64,000 nt of DNA from Channa striata (Eukaryota > Chordata > Actinopteri > Anabantiformes > Channidae): the NCBI GenBank assembly GCA_033026295.1, contig CM065184.1, forward strand, positions 5,936,001 to 6,000,000. Direction: 5' to 3'. The notes beneath the pieces were generated by a model. The model saw nothing but the letters and a program-made list of their open reading frames with translations, did not search any database and was not told the origin of the DNA. A program made the translations under genes and the position numbers. Of this stretch, positions 39,601 to 52,300 are shown piece after piece. Position 1 is the stretch's first letter. Each line of letters opens with the position of its first letter.

Positions 39601-40416
39601 GAAACCATTGTTGTTGACTCCCTAAGGACATTTCTAAAAGAGAACGAGGAGTTAGCAGCAGTGGAGCTATTAAGTTGCTTTGTTTTCAACACATTTACTA
39701 AGTAAAGAAGTTAGAACATTGAGTCATATGTCAGTATGACATATTATAATTCTGAGTTTGCAACAACTATTACAGAATATTTTGCAGCATCTGAACTTCT
39801 TACCATCCAGGAAATTAGACAAAAAACATAACAATAAGCTTGTGAATTAACTAGAATATAAAAACTAATTACAACCGAATGTCTTTTCACAAATGTTTAA
39901 AATTATATCGTTATAAGCAAATATTTGTATATGAAAATATTTCAAACAATCAACAACTGATTTATGATATATAAAAGTAGTTTGCAAAGCTATACAAGTC
40001 AAAACTAGTAACCTGATCTGAATCACCTTCTCAGAAGCTACATGAGTCATTGGACTCGCTATTTACTCTTCACTTTCGCAACCCTTTCATCACACGGGGT
40101 TCTGGGACACCTTGTGTGTGAGGCATTCGGGGACAGTACAGAGTGCAGGTCATCCGTATTGTCAGGAAATGTTAAGTGCCCAACAGTCTACACTGCCAGC
40201 AGGATGAACAAAAGAGTTCAAGATAGATTTACCCAAGAAGTTGGATACACCTGAAAAAAGCCAAAAATGTCAATGTAGTAAAAAGAGAAGCCCAGGTCTT
40301 CAAGAACTAGGAAATCTCTTTGGTGAAGGAACGTTCCTTCATGACCCTGCAGCAGGTCAAGAATGAGACTTACAGGAGAACTTTAAAGATTCTCTGCTTA
40401 AGTTTTAGTTGAAATA

Positions 40417-40555
40417 TGCTCCAAAACCCATTTAAATGTGGAGGGGTGCTGTCAAAGGCTCCTGTGACCCAGATTCATTGAAGAGGCTGGCAGCAGTGCA
40501 AAAATAATCACTTCTAAGATTTCTGAGTGAGTCACCTTTCTAACCAATCAGAGAA
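40417..40555 (+). repeat. interspersed repeat, copy A
   Basis: It aligns by eye with 63454-63573 through shared blocks: TGCTCCA, GTGCT-TCAAAG-CTCCT, GAC-CA, CAGC and ACCAATCAGAGA at the right end. It is diverged by substitutions and small gaps. It has no coding capacity and the family is not recognised. Confidence 0.6.
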
Positions 40556-43500
40556 AGTACGAGTCAGGGGTGGGAATTCTTGGCTGTCAGTCAATATGTG
40601 AGTGTGCTTCCGGCTTCAACTTCTCTCACACTGATGCTTTAAACTAAGACTTGCAGCTGCAGTACGTGACTATAAGCTCCTGATTCCTGCAGTAGCTGTG
40701 ATAGCAAACACAATAAGGTTATGGACATTATTATACCTTATGTTAAGGAAGCCATTAGGATTTTACAATCTCGTAGATTTCACTGTATTACACTTGCCCA
40801 TGTTATTAGAAAATGTCTTTAGGACATTTTGCTTCCAATACCAGAACATATTTGGTGTTGCATGTAATTCCTAGATTTAGATATCTATGGCAGATAATTA
40901 GCATTTGTCACTACTTGCACCTCCAGCTTATGTTTTCACTTTGTTAAATTTGAATCTGACCATTGAGTAATTTTGCATTTGAACTTTAGTTTTTAAACCT
41001 TTGCAAACAAACAGAGTTTCACTGTAAACAAACAACATATTTGACAAGTACATGAACGCTGCAAACATTAAATCGATGGACTAGATAGCTACAAGGACAA
41101 GCAACTCTGGCTTGAATGCGCCTGATTATGTGCTGTGCATCAGTACATCGCCCACAACATTTCACCATATCTTTCCTATCTGCTTTGGCCTTTCTCCAAT
41201 TTAAGCTAAATTATGTGCAACTGGCCACTGGGAAATCATTTCACTTGTGGCTGTGGGAACACAACAATAGACTGTAATAACACATGACCTGCAAGGTGTG
41301 AGGTGACAGCAAAAGCCCTCTCCAAAAATGGCCAGCCAAAGCCATATCAGCGGGTGTGTTCATTTTATCTGAATGAGAGCAGGAATTCGGCGAGAAAGGA
41401 AAAGGTACCATGTGGAGTTTTAATTCTAAACAGCCATGATTTTTAACAGAAATTCATTGCGTGTATCTTGAAGGCCTAGCAACCATGTTGAATGCACCTC
41501 ATAAAGAAAGGCTTCCATTTACAAGTGCTTTAAACCCTGCCCTGCTAATTCTAGCTTGTGGCCCTGTCTTTATTGATTTATTGCCACTTTTCGAGCAAAT
41601 TACATCCACCAACTACACCCTCGGCCGCTGACTGAAATGTGCACCACGTTGCCCCTGACGGTGTGCATGCACAGTCTACAACTGTCACAACCTCAGTTGT
41701 GGTCAAATTTAAATGAGCTAAAGTCTGGGGGTAAACATTTACCAACTGGTAACCATTTCTATAAATAAAAATAAAATTGTGGAAAAAGAATTACTCTGAA
41801 TGAATTATCTTTTATTCACTGCACAGTCACTAAGTGGTTTAATGAGAATGAAAATTAGTTAGCTATAACCTGTTAGCTATAACCAGTATAGGTTCATGCC
41901 ATAACCATAACAGCATAATCTGCATTTTTTTAGGGCATAGCTAAGCAAGCTTGTGTGAGATAGTTGAAGAGGACATATTAAATACGGTCCTTGAAAGCTG
42001 GTCCCAGTCTGGGCCCATCACCATTGTCAGGGCCTGTACAGCCCCATTCAGGGACCTCTCACTCTTTGTATTGCCTCCCTGATTGCCACAGGAGATTAGC
42101 TGACCTCAGGACCCAAGAGGAGCTAGTATTACTCACCTTGACCAAGCCCTCTCTGCTCTGCAGGTTTCCAATCAGAACTGACACCAAGCTCCCATTCCAC
42201 AGGAACCACAGTTGGAGGTCATGGTTTTCTGAAACACCCGCTTGTGACAAATAGCTGCTGGAGGATTGGCCCACGGAGTCAGCATAAAAGGCTCTGTGTG
42301 GTGGAGAGAGGGGAACAAGGTATAGCAAGTGAACAAGACAGGCCTACAGAGTGGAGAGCCCCCAGGCAGGGGAATGATCCTCCAGGCAGCCCTTGTGCAA
42401 AGTGCTAAAATAGAGAAAACGTTGCCATAATTATAGAAATTGACACTGTGCAGTGTTCACAGAGAGAATCAAGATTTAAAAAAACATAGTTTGTTAATAT
42501 AATAAAGTTTGTTTTTATTTTATTTCTAAAATAATCAAATATTTATTATAATTTTGGAAAATGTAGGCACTTAAAGGTTTCACTCCATGTGTGCTGCATA
42601 TCTCATTCCAACCTCCTGACTCTTTGATCAAGCACGGACAATACGCTCACACTCAAGAATTTCTCATATATATAGTCTTTTTTGTGATTACCATGTTAGA
42701 ATATCTCTTACCTTCAATTCACCTCAAAACTTTCAGAAAACACATGTAGGGAGGCAGAGAGCGTAAGACAGAGGGGGAGAAAGAATAAATGAGAAAGATG
42801 GCACACCCAAAGATGTTTTAAACATGAGTGGGTTTTGTTGCCTGTGTTTTGCTCTCAGCCATAATTAAATTCTTAATTAGCGAGCCCTCTGGAAGAAATA
42901 CATGAACGAGGAATTCAATTTAGTGCCCTAACTCATTAGGCCCACAGTAAAGGAGAAGAAAGTCGTGAAGAGACAGTGCAGAGGTAAGGAGGCAAACCCA
43001 GAGGCAAAACCCTGCATGAGCAACTGTTTCAACTGTAACTTACTATAACCCTCCCTACAAATATAAGTCTCTACTATATCCTGATGAGGACTGAAGAGGG
43101 CTGGAAGACAGACTCGAACAATGTCATTATTAATTTCCAGCTCGTATGTGTCATTACAGTGATGGACAGATCAGATGGACCACCTGCTGTGTGTGCCAGG
43201 CCATTCTTGGTGAAATTCTGACAGACTTCATAGACTGCGGATATGGTTAAGTTTCTTTTTCAAAAACTAACTTTAGGCAAAAAAGTTGGAGTCTGAAGAA
43301 AGTGTTGAACTTAAAATTTATTCATCACCATCCTGTCATGCACATCTTGTGATCCAGATCATCTCTTTCCTCAACCCTCTGGGTTAACCATGCCATACTA
43401 GAGCAGGAAACCATCAAGCACTGGCCACAGGCCAGCCTGATAACTCAAACTTATCAAAGTGGGAAATAGAGAATCAAATATTTAATGTGTCTGCTAGGGT

Positions 43501-46360
43501 TTTTAGTCATGCCTGGCCTCACCCTGTGCCTGCCTGGCCTACCCCCTGAACGGCTGTGACATACTTGTGTGGCTTAGAGGAGGAGTGTGGATTTACCGTG
43601 GCCCTTTGATGTGTCAGCAGTGTGTTGGCGGAACACCTCTGTGCAATATTGAAATGTGATGCAATGACGATAGGTGAGGATGAAGAAATGCCAGCAGCCA
43701 ATTGAATATGCTCTGCCCTGCGCAGTACTCCTTGGCTCTAGGTCCTCAATTCACCCAAAAAAAATTGCAGATATGTTGTGTGTTTGTGACTGTGTAACTG
43801 TGTGTGTTTATGAGTCTGTGTGTGTGTGCAAACACATTTGATTGTACTACAAATAAGTGCGTGATTCCACACACTTACTTGTAGTGCTATAATTGTAGAA
43901 TGAGGGTTTTCAAGTGCAATGAGCAAAAACACTAAGCCTATCTGTTCTTTTGACCCACTTCACATAAAGATAAACTGCTATATAAAAATAGATGCTTTTT
44001 GAAAAAAAGTAATGATGAGCCAGAGGGTCAACTCCCAGGTGATAAAGAGTACAAAGAGGCAAACTGACAAATTTATTTCAGTCCGACCTTCACTGCAGAG
44101 CTCTGCCGATTTAGAGGTAAACAGCCAGCATCACGGGAGAACGAAGTCCTCACGGCCTGTGGAGTGAAGCTGGGAGTGAGGGGGATGATTGTGGAGTCAG
44201 ATCAGCTCTGCGGAGGCGAGGGTTTAGAGGCTTTAACGTGTACGCAGCACATGTAATCCCCAAGCCCCAGGGTAGGAGTGTGTGCCAGCAGGATTCTCAG
44301 CATCGTTGCCAATCTGACAAGAACTGAGAAATTATATTTTATTATAGATATATAAAATAATTAAAGTGTTTATTTTGTAGGATGCATATGTCTTTTTCTT
44401 ATTCTCCACAAAGTCCAACAGAGCGAGGTTTGTAATGTTTATCTTTAGCTATATCATGGAATCCCCCTGGAGGCAACCTAACCTACGCGTGGTTGTGTTT
44501 TGATTCATCTCACAAAATAAGCAGGATTAATGTGTGTGTGTGTGAAGATCCTGCAAAAATCACAGTGTGCAGTTCGGCAAGATAGCCCTATCAGCAAATT
44601 AACTTTTTAGAAATAATACTGAGAATTTCATCAGTATTGGATTTTTAACGCCTAATGTTCTCTAAAACACTCTCCTCCCCAGAACAAGGAGATATTGACA
44701 TTAACTGTGTCTTACTGTGAAGTTTACTGTGTTTTGTGTTCTCTGAATCCTTTTTCTCCTGTGTCTGCCCTTACCTTCCTTTGGTTACACCTCCCTGAGG
44801 GAGGGTGAAGAAACTACACATCAGCACTGCTGCACAGTGCAGAAAAAAGGAAAAAGCTCTTTGCAGGATAATGCTGTCTTTTAAGACATATGGATTTAGT
44901 CATTATTTTGTGCAAAATCTGTTAAGAAAATATAAATCTGTGTCCTAGTAGCTTTGTTAAACCTGGTGGTTGGAAATATCTGTTACAGGAGGAAATTATA
45001 GCATCAATGTTCACATCTGAAATTACAGTTGTAACTTCAATTCATTCTTTTCTGTGTAAAATTGTTAGACCACCTGAACAATATACTTAAAATTAAGCCA
45101 ATCGGATTTAGATTGCATTCATTTTAACCTGGTTGTGTACAAATGAGAATTGGAGCTGCCTGCTGTTAGGCACAATTCAAACTTCCTAAGTATGATTAAT
45201 CATTGTGTGTAGTTGATCATTTCCTTTAAAAAAAAAAAGCATCTCAACTAGTAATAATAACAGACTTCATTTCATATTGTTAATATAATTTTCTCTGCCA
45301 CTTTATGACATACTTTGAGCACACAAGCAACAGTTGATCTAAATTTTAATTTATGTAATTAGATACATACATGAGCTCCTAAGAGGATCTCGATCTTGTA
45401 AGAGGTCCTCAGAGGAAATAAATCATTCATATAAAGAATATGAAAAAATTGAAAGTTACACGGATCTGATTAAACAGAATGCCCATGGGTTAACCTTGAC
45501 TTATTATCATAACAACTACATCCTCTTCACTGTATAGATCATGCTGGGCTTTGAGTCAGCCTGATGGCTTGGGTGCAAAAAAAGGTGGTGAATACAGACT
45601 GTACAAGATTATACTCAGTAGTATAAAGATTCTTAAATGTGTTTCGTGTTGTATAGTGTAGACACAAAGAAATTCACACCTTATAATAACTTTCAAGTGG
45701 CTACCTGGGTAAGAATACATTTAATCTAAATCCTTCTTAAACATCAGCCATAGAGGCAAAAGCCACATTTCAGGGAATTAATTGTCATTTTACTATTATA
45801 ATTGGTAATTATAACGGAAGCTCTTCTTTTCGAGCATTTGTGTGTTTCCAGTTAAGTACCTGTCAGCCAGGAGCCTGCTTTAAGACAAGCTTATTCATTC
45901 CATCCCCTGTCTCCTACATTTCACTGTGCGTTTGCCTTGTGTGCTGCTAGTTTGAAATGCTGCAGGGAGTCCAGGATATCTCCCTCGATTAGGAACGTGA
46001 CTTTAACGTGCTGACTTTTAAATACATTTTTCTGCTGGTTTGAGGGGGTTAATTATATCTAGGTCACTGTTTTTTGATGGGATGTGTACCAACTAACACA
46101 AGCCCAAAAAAAAAAAATAACCGCTCCACAACAGCAAGGAAAAAGAATTAGCATGTATGCGTAGATGCTTAGACAACAGACACACACAAACCTCTGCACA
46201 CAAACACACAAAGACTGAATCCACAAATACTACATTCAGAAGCCTCCAGAGCAACTAAGCCACTGGATGGATGCCTGGAAACTGGGTCATCTAAAGCCTT
46301 AAATGCTGTCTTTTTTTTTTTTCAAATTCCAAGCAATTCTTTTAATCTTCAACATCTTGT

Positions 46361-46382
46361 ATTTGCATTTGCATTTGCATTA
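46361..46382. repeat. (ATTTGC)n hexanucleotide repeat
   Basis: Three ATTTGC units followed by ATT. Each junction forms ATTTGCAT, the POU/Oct octamer sequence. Confidence 0.85.
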
Positions 46383-49300
46383 GATGCTTGAGAATATGTT
46401 GGGAAGTGTAGCAAGTAAAAGCTTTCCAGATTACAGTCTGAGCAGAACTGGTGGCTATGTCCCACAACAGTATATATTTACCAGAAAAGAGAGTATGCTC
46501 AGGATCACAATGTACAGTGAATGCAATGGAAAATAAACATCTATTCACAGGCATAGATTATATGAACGGTACATTGTCCAAAAACTTGTGATTTGCAGAG
46601 GCAAAAAACAATTACATACCAAACTTCTGATGTTACTTTCAGCCATCCAATTCTTTTATACAACTCCTATCTTGCACATCAACACTTCAAACGATCTTTC
46701 CATGTGCTTTCTCTGTGAAAAAGGAAACAAAGCAATCAGAGGCAACATCAGTGGTAAGTGGTAAAGCCCCACTTCACAACCTTGATACAGTCCCATACAT
46801 ATACTATATGCTTAATAGTTGGTAATCCACATTGATTATGTGCCGAACCTTTCCATGTGGATTCAGCAAAATCAGCACATGGTACTGACCTCTTGGCTGT
46901 GGCCCGCTGCCTTTCTAGAGATACACCTATGTTATGATCTCACACTGTCCTCCTACGGTGGATGGATAGTCCTTGTGTTACTGCTACACAATTAAAAATG
47001 CATTTTGTCATAAAATTTACCAGCTATCACTATTTTTTGCACACTTGTCACCAAGAAAAATCAATGTACATTTCTCAAATTCACATTCTGATTAATGAAA
47101 GTCGGTCCTTTTATATTCACTTGAGTAATGTTTAAAGAATGTGTCCCTTCTTGCAAGTGTGCAATTTTTTAGATATAAGAGTAGCAAGTACAAAGATCTG
47201 TCATTTTGGTTAGTAAGACAGAAAATACCAGACTGTACAGTGATCAAAATAGAAGCCATCTACACAACATTTGCTGATATGGAATGTCTTCACTCACCAA
47301 GTTGTGTGAGGACTATGCCAACACAGTTTTCTGTCAGCGTTCCTCACACTGTTATATGAAATCATGTTTGCTGACTTTGAAACACACAAAATGCACTGGA
47401 TAATGAATATAAGTCCAGATGTACATAAAATGATTTTCCAAAACAAAAGCAGCACTCAAGTAAAACCAGACGATCTGTGTTTCAGCCAAGTCCAAGTACA
47501 ATCAGAATCATTAGGAGATTAACTAATTAAGAGATTCCTATAAGCAGAAGCAGTTATGGATATTCTGCAACAACACAAACACCGAATACCAAAATTAGTG
47601 CCAACTTGAAATGCCTTCTCAATATATAGCAAAGGCAGAGTATGCCAAGGAGCACATTTGCAGGCTCCCTGAAAGTGCTTAACTGGCATGAGCTCAGAAG
47701 ATGGTTAATTAGAAGTGCAGACAAATCATTTTATTGCTTTCAACCAGCTCAGGCCAATGAAAGCAAACTGTAAGCATGGTTGAGGCATTAGATAGGTACA
47801 GTAGTAGCGTCATTCTTCCCCCTGAGAAACGTCTCAGCATTTTACTTCAGTGACAATAACTGTTTCCCATATAGTGACAATCAACTTCATCAGCTGGAAC
47901 ATCATTATGCAGATACTGTTCTGAATTCCTATCTGCAATTTTCAGACGCACCCTGGAGTGTTGCATTATTAGTTTGCTGCTCTGATTTATGCTCACTGAT
48001 GCTGTAGATCAATCTAAATGATGCCTTTCATTTCATGGGTTGTTTGGAATGATGCATGTTAGCACTCTTTAATTGAGATGTTCAGCCCCTCCCCAGCTTC
48101 CCTTTCTGACATTTACTGAAGGTTCAGATGAAAAAGCGAATTTGCATATCAAACACTGGTTAAACTATTCTCCTGGGAAATCTTTCTTTTTCGCGTAGCA
48201 TAGTTATTTTGTATGTTTGTTCATCCATTATTTTTCAAATCATGATCATTTGATTATTTTAAAATGAATATGTCAGGAGTGCTTAGAGCATGAGGGTAGG
48301 TGACGTGAGAAGCTGGCGTGATCAGAGGGTTGCTGTTTGAAGTTCACTAAACAGAGTGCAGCTCGTGTTAGGAAGAGGTCCTGCTAAAGTCCAACATTAT
48401 AATCTACACAATTATGTCTGACAACAACAGACACTGACAAAATTATGTCTGGGAGTCTTAACAGATGCCTGCCTGTTACTTCTTGGATTCGAACAACATC
48501 TAAAAAGTCTTTTTCTTTGAAGTGAGAGTGCGCAGTTTTGTGTGGCAATCTACACTTTTCTTCTCCCATCATCACCACTAGCCTTCATAAATAATTAAAA
48601 ATTTAATCTGTGATATTTTCAAAGGTCAGACGCACAACAAAGAGAGAGAAATGCCAGTCCTTCCTGTGCAAGAACACGTTTGGTAATCACTCGGCACTGG
48701 GTTTACGTTCACACCAGTGCCAACAGATATGATGATGTATGTGGAGCTGGGAGGAGTGAGGTGTGGAAGAAGAGGTGGGGGGGGGCGCCATAAAAACACA
48801 AACAATATACAAACAATATTGGATCTGCCATTGTTGTAAAAACACCTTATGAATGTTTCATTCCTTAGTTTGGAACTGGGTACGACATCTGTCTAGGGAA
48901 TTCTCTATGTCCCTGAGACCTGAGTTGCCATACTCAGTGACAACCCAGAGAGGACAGCTTAGGTTTCCACAGGTTTGTAGTGAGGGGCCATGCACACTTT
49001 CATGCATGAATGTCTGCTTCATGCATTAAATGGATATGGTCCTGAAGGATTTCTTCTCCTGATGCATTATCAATGAGACCTGCTCTCTGCATCACAGCGT
49101 CAGTCCAGACAGAAAAGGCTCTATCATCTATTTCCCTCTTGAGTGCTTCTCTCAACTAAAAGCCAAGGGAAATTTAAAGAGATGTCTCAAGGTGATGTTT
49201 GAATCTTGAGGCGTTACTGAGGTAGTTTAGGGTCTTATGTGTTTTTGAAGTCAACTATTTTGCCCAGTTGAAGCAATAAATTGAAAGTGTAGTGCTTGCT

Positions 49301-52300
49301 CATTATCATGTGCTCAATATAAATCCGCTAATGAAATCATTGCACAATGTTTATCTTGTTGTATTGTTTGATCTTTTTAGATTGTGTTTCCTTTTTATGT
49401 TAGATCTCTTTGAAACCCGACACTCAAGAATAAGTGATTTTTCATCTTAAGAGGTTCTGATGGAACAAAGGAAACAAGAAAAAAAAAAAGAACTGATTGG
49501 AAAACGCAAAAAAGGTAGCTTCTGACCTGCTGAATTATATGTTCTTTTTTGACATATACTGTATGATGATTAGGTGCAAACTTGTCCAACTGAATCCAAT
49601 CTTAAACTCCAGGAACATGCAGGAACTGTAAGGTATAGTTTTTTTTAGTGCTGTCCACTCTGTTAGTGCAGCTGACTAATCTGCTTGTTCTCTGCCTCAG
49701 ATTGCAGCTCTGAACTGAGGGTTTTATCTCGTCATGCCACCCTGGCAGTAAAATATAAGACTTCACTGAAGTTAAAGTTTCCCTGCACTTTGATGGTGTT
49801 GAAGGTACGGTAGTCTTAGTCTCTCCCTCTCTCACACACACTCACACTTCATGACACACTCAACTAGTATTCCCTTTGCTCTGTCTCCTGCATAAAGCTG
49901 CAGACTGGTATGATGTCAGACAGATATGAGAATCTGATGGTGTTTATTCTCCAAATAGAGACTTTGATTTGATTTGATGTTGTGTTTGCCTTTAAAGTCA
50001 AACTGGTGGAGGTTTTGTTTGAGAAATATGATTTTTTTATCATATAAATTAAATACTTCTTATATAGTACACATCACTGTCCTGGCAGCAAACCTGGCAC
50101 CTCTCCCCCACACAATTCTTCCCTATTTCATATACAGTCTCAGTTTGCTCCCAAATCAAATTATCCTTCTCTTTAGATGTAATATTATTTATTTCTGTAA
50201 ACTTATTTCTTGCTGTTGTCTTCTTTCATTTAAATATATATTTAAAGGTGTTTGGTGGTTATAGAACATACAAGAAAAGGTGTCAGTGTATATAGGTTGG
50301 AGGACATTGTTGGGATGACACATGACCAACAGCACATCCAATTGTGCTTGTACTGTTTTCTTTAAAAATCCCCCTCATTCTCTACTTGGTGCTCACACAC
50401 ATAACGTGGGCAAAGAGCTGTTTAGGGCTGGAGAGCCAATATAAACAAATAAATGTGTGAGAGTAAAAGAGACAAAGTAAGAGTTAGAATTTGTTTCTAT
50501 AATTGTATGTCTGCCTTATCTGATGCACAACTGCTTTCGCAGGGTCTGAGGGGTGTTTACAGGACCTGTCAGAGTTTGTGTCTGGGGTCCTTTGTTCACA
50601 GCACCACTGTTTTTAACCTCCACTCTGCCTTTGAGTTAGTATGTTTCTATCAGGCAGCAAACCAAGCTTGGCAGGCCCAAAACATCCAGCTTTTCCATTA
50701 AACATTCATGAACTGCAGTGCAGTGGCACAAATGCAGAAAGGTCACTCAAGAATGATTGGTTTAGTGGGATATTGTTCTGCACATACGACACGCCTGGCT
50801 ATAATAAATAAATACATTCCCCCAGAGTTGCACCTGGCACCCTGTTCCTTTCATAATAGAAAAAAAATTCCATTGATACATGTTGTCACTACTGAACAGT
50901 ACTTAAATAAATTATATGACCCTGCTAACACATTCCAATCCGACATGTGTCTCAATGAAATATGGTAACTGATTTCATAATTAAAAAGGGGCAGTTTAAC
51001 ATCCCTTTTTCCCGATTATTTCCTGGTTTAGGGAAACTCTGCTTCACATGGATGGAATGTTTTATGGCAATCCAAAGCTTTGCTGGTTTAAGTGCCAAAA
51101 ATGTCATGTTATACTGGCATGACTTAATATCACCAGACTCTTCCAAGTTACATTACTGAAGTGCATAATTACATTCAGCAAATTATGATGAATGATGGCT
51201 ACAAGGATTTAATGAACCAAAGGAAAGGGCTCTTGCAGTGTATGGCCTAAGTGCACACGTACAGTATTGCTCTTTTGGGGTTATCATTTGCTCATGCAGC
51301 TTAACCTGCAACACTCAGTAGACCAAGCAATTATGTAAGCAAAAATATATTTGTACATGCACCAGATGTGTGCAAATAGAACTATGTGAGGATTTATCTT
51401 ATCCCACTGTAGTCACACTGCAGTTGGGCTGTAAACTTTGTGTTTTTTAACTTTACATGGCATCAGTGCAGCATTAACCTTATCATTTTATCTTAGCAGT
51501 TGTAGGGTGTTTAAAGCACACAGAAGTAACTGAGGCCACTAGAGAGTAATCACAGGGGATCAGATTCAATGGACTGAGAAGGGCTGCTGGAAGGGCTAGC
51601 AAAACAAATCACATTATACCTCAATTAACACCATGGAGGCCTCTGGAGTGCAGTTTCATTCTCAGCAATAAAACTTCCCATCTCTCTCACTAACACACTG
51701 TCTGCATGCAAATAATCTACATACTGTAGATCTGATTAAATGACACTGAGAACAAACAAAGTAAAGAGAAGAGAGTCACTTTCTTTCGCATGTATGATCG
51801 TAGCTTCAACAGAGCTAGTTACAGTACAGAACTGTGGTGTCTGTCCCTGACCCCGCTTGTTTCCCTTGGTTAATTATGAAATGCTGCATCTGGCTCAGAG
51901 GGCAGTAAGCTGTTAAATCAGCCCTGTGGAGCGGCCAGTGTCTACATCACGAGACAAGGACGGTCCCAAAGAGTGCCCACTGTACAGCTCAAGGCCAATT
52001 ACCCACCTGCTGCATGACTGCAGCTTACTCTAGTCTAGTCTGCAGCTCATGCTAATAACCAGTGCCATAATTGCTGTTGTTTTCCCAGTTAGAGGGTTAT
52101 GGAAATAAGATCTTAGCAGGTTTTAAAAGCCACTCAAATTAAACTATATTACTGGTCGGCTTTGTTCGGATCGTTAGATTCAAGAGCTAGAATTAGTGAG
52201 AAAAGACCACCTACTACTAGGCATTTAACACCCATTAAAAAGAGCCCGGGAACTTTTGGAAACATATTAATCTAATTATATGGTAAATTAAGCTTGATTA

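Noticed and set aside
40042..40254. 70-codon ORF with a hydrophobic, signal-like N-terminus
   Set aside because: It has no recognisable family and no promoter or splice evidence. It lies just before interspersed repeat copy A and may be part of a repeat.
48693..48721. microRNA precursor
   Set aside because: The stem is only 8 bp and does not extend on either side, too short for Dicer processing.
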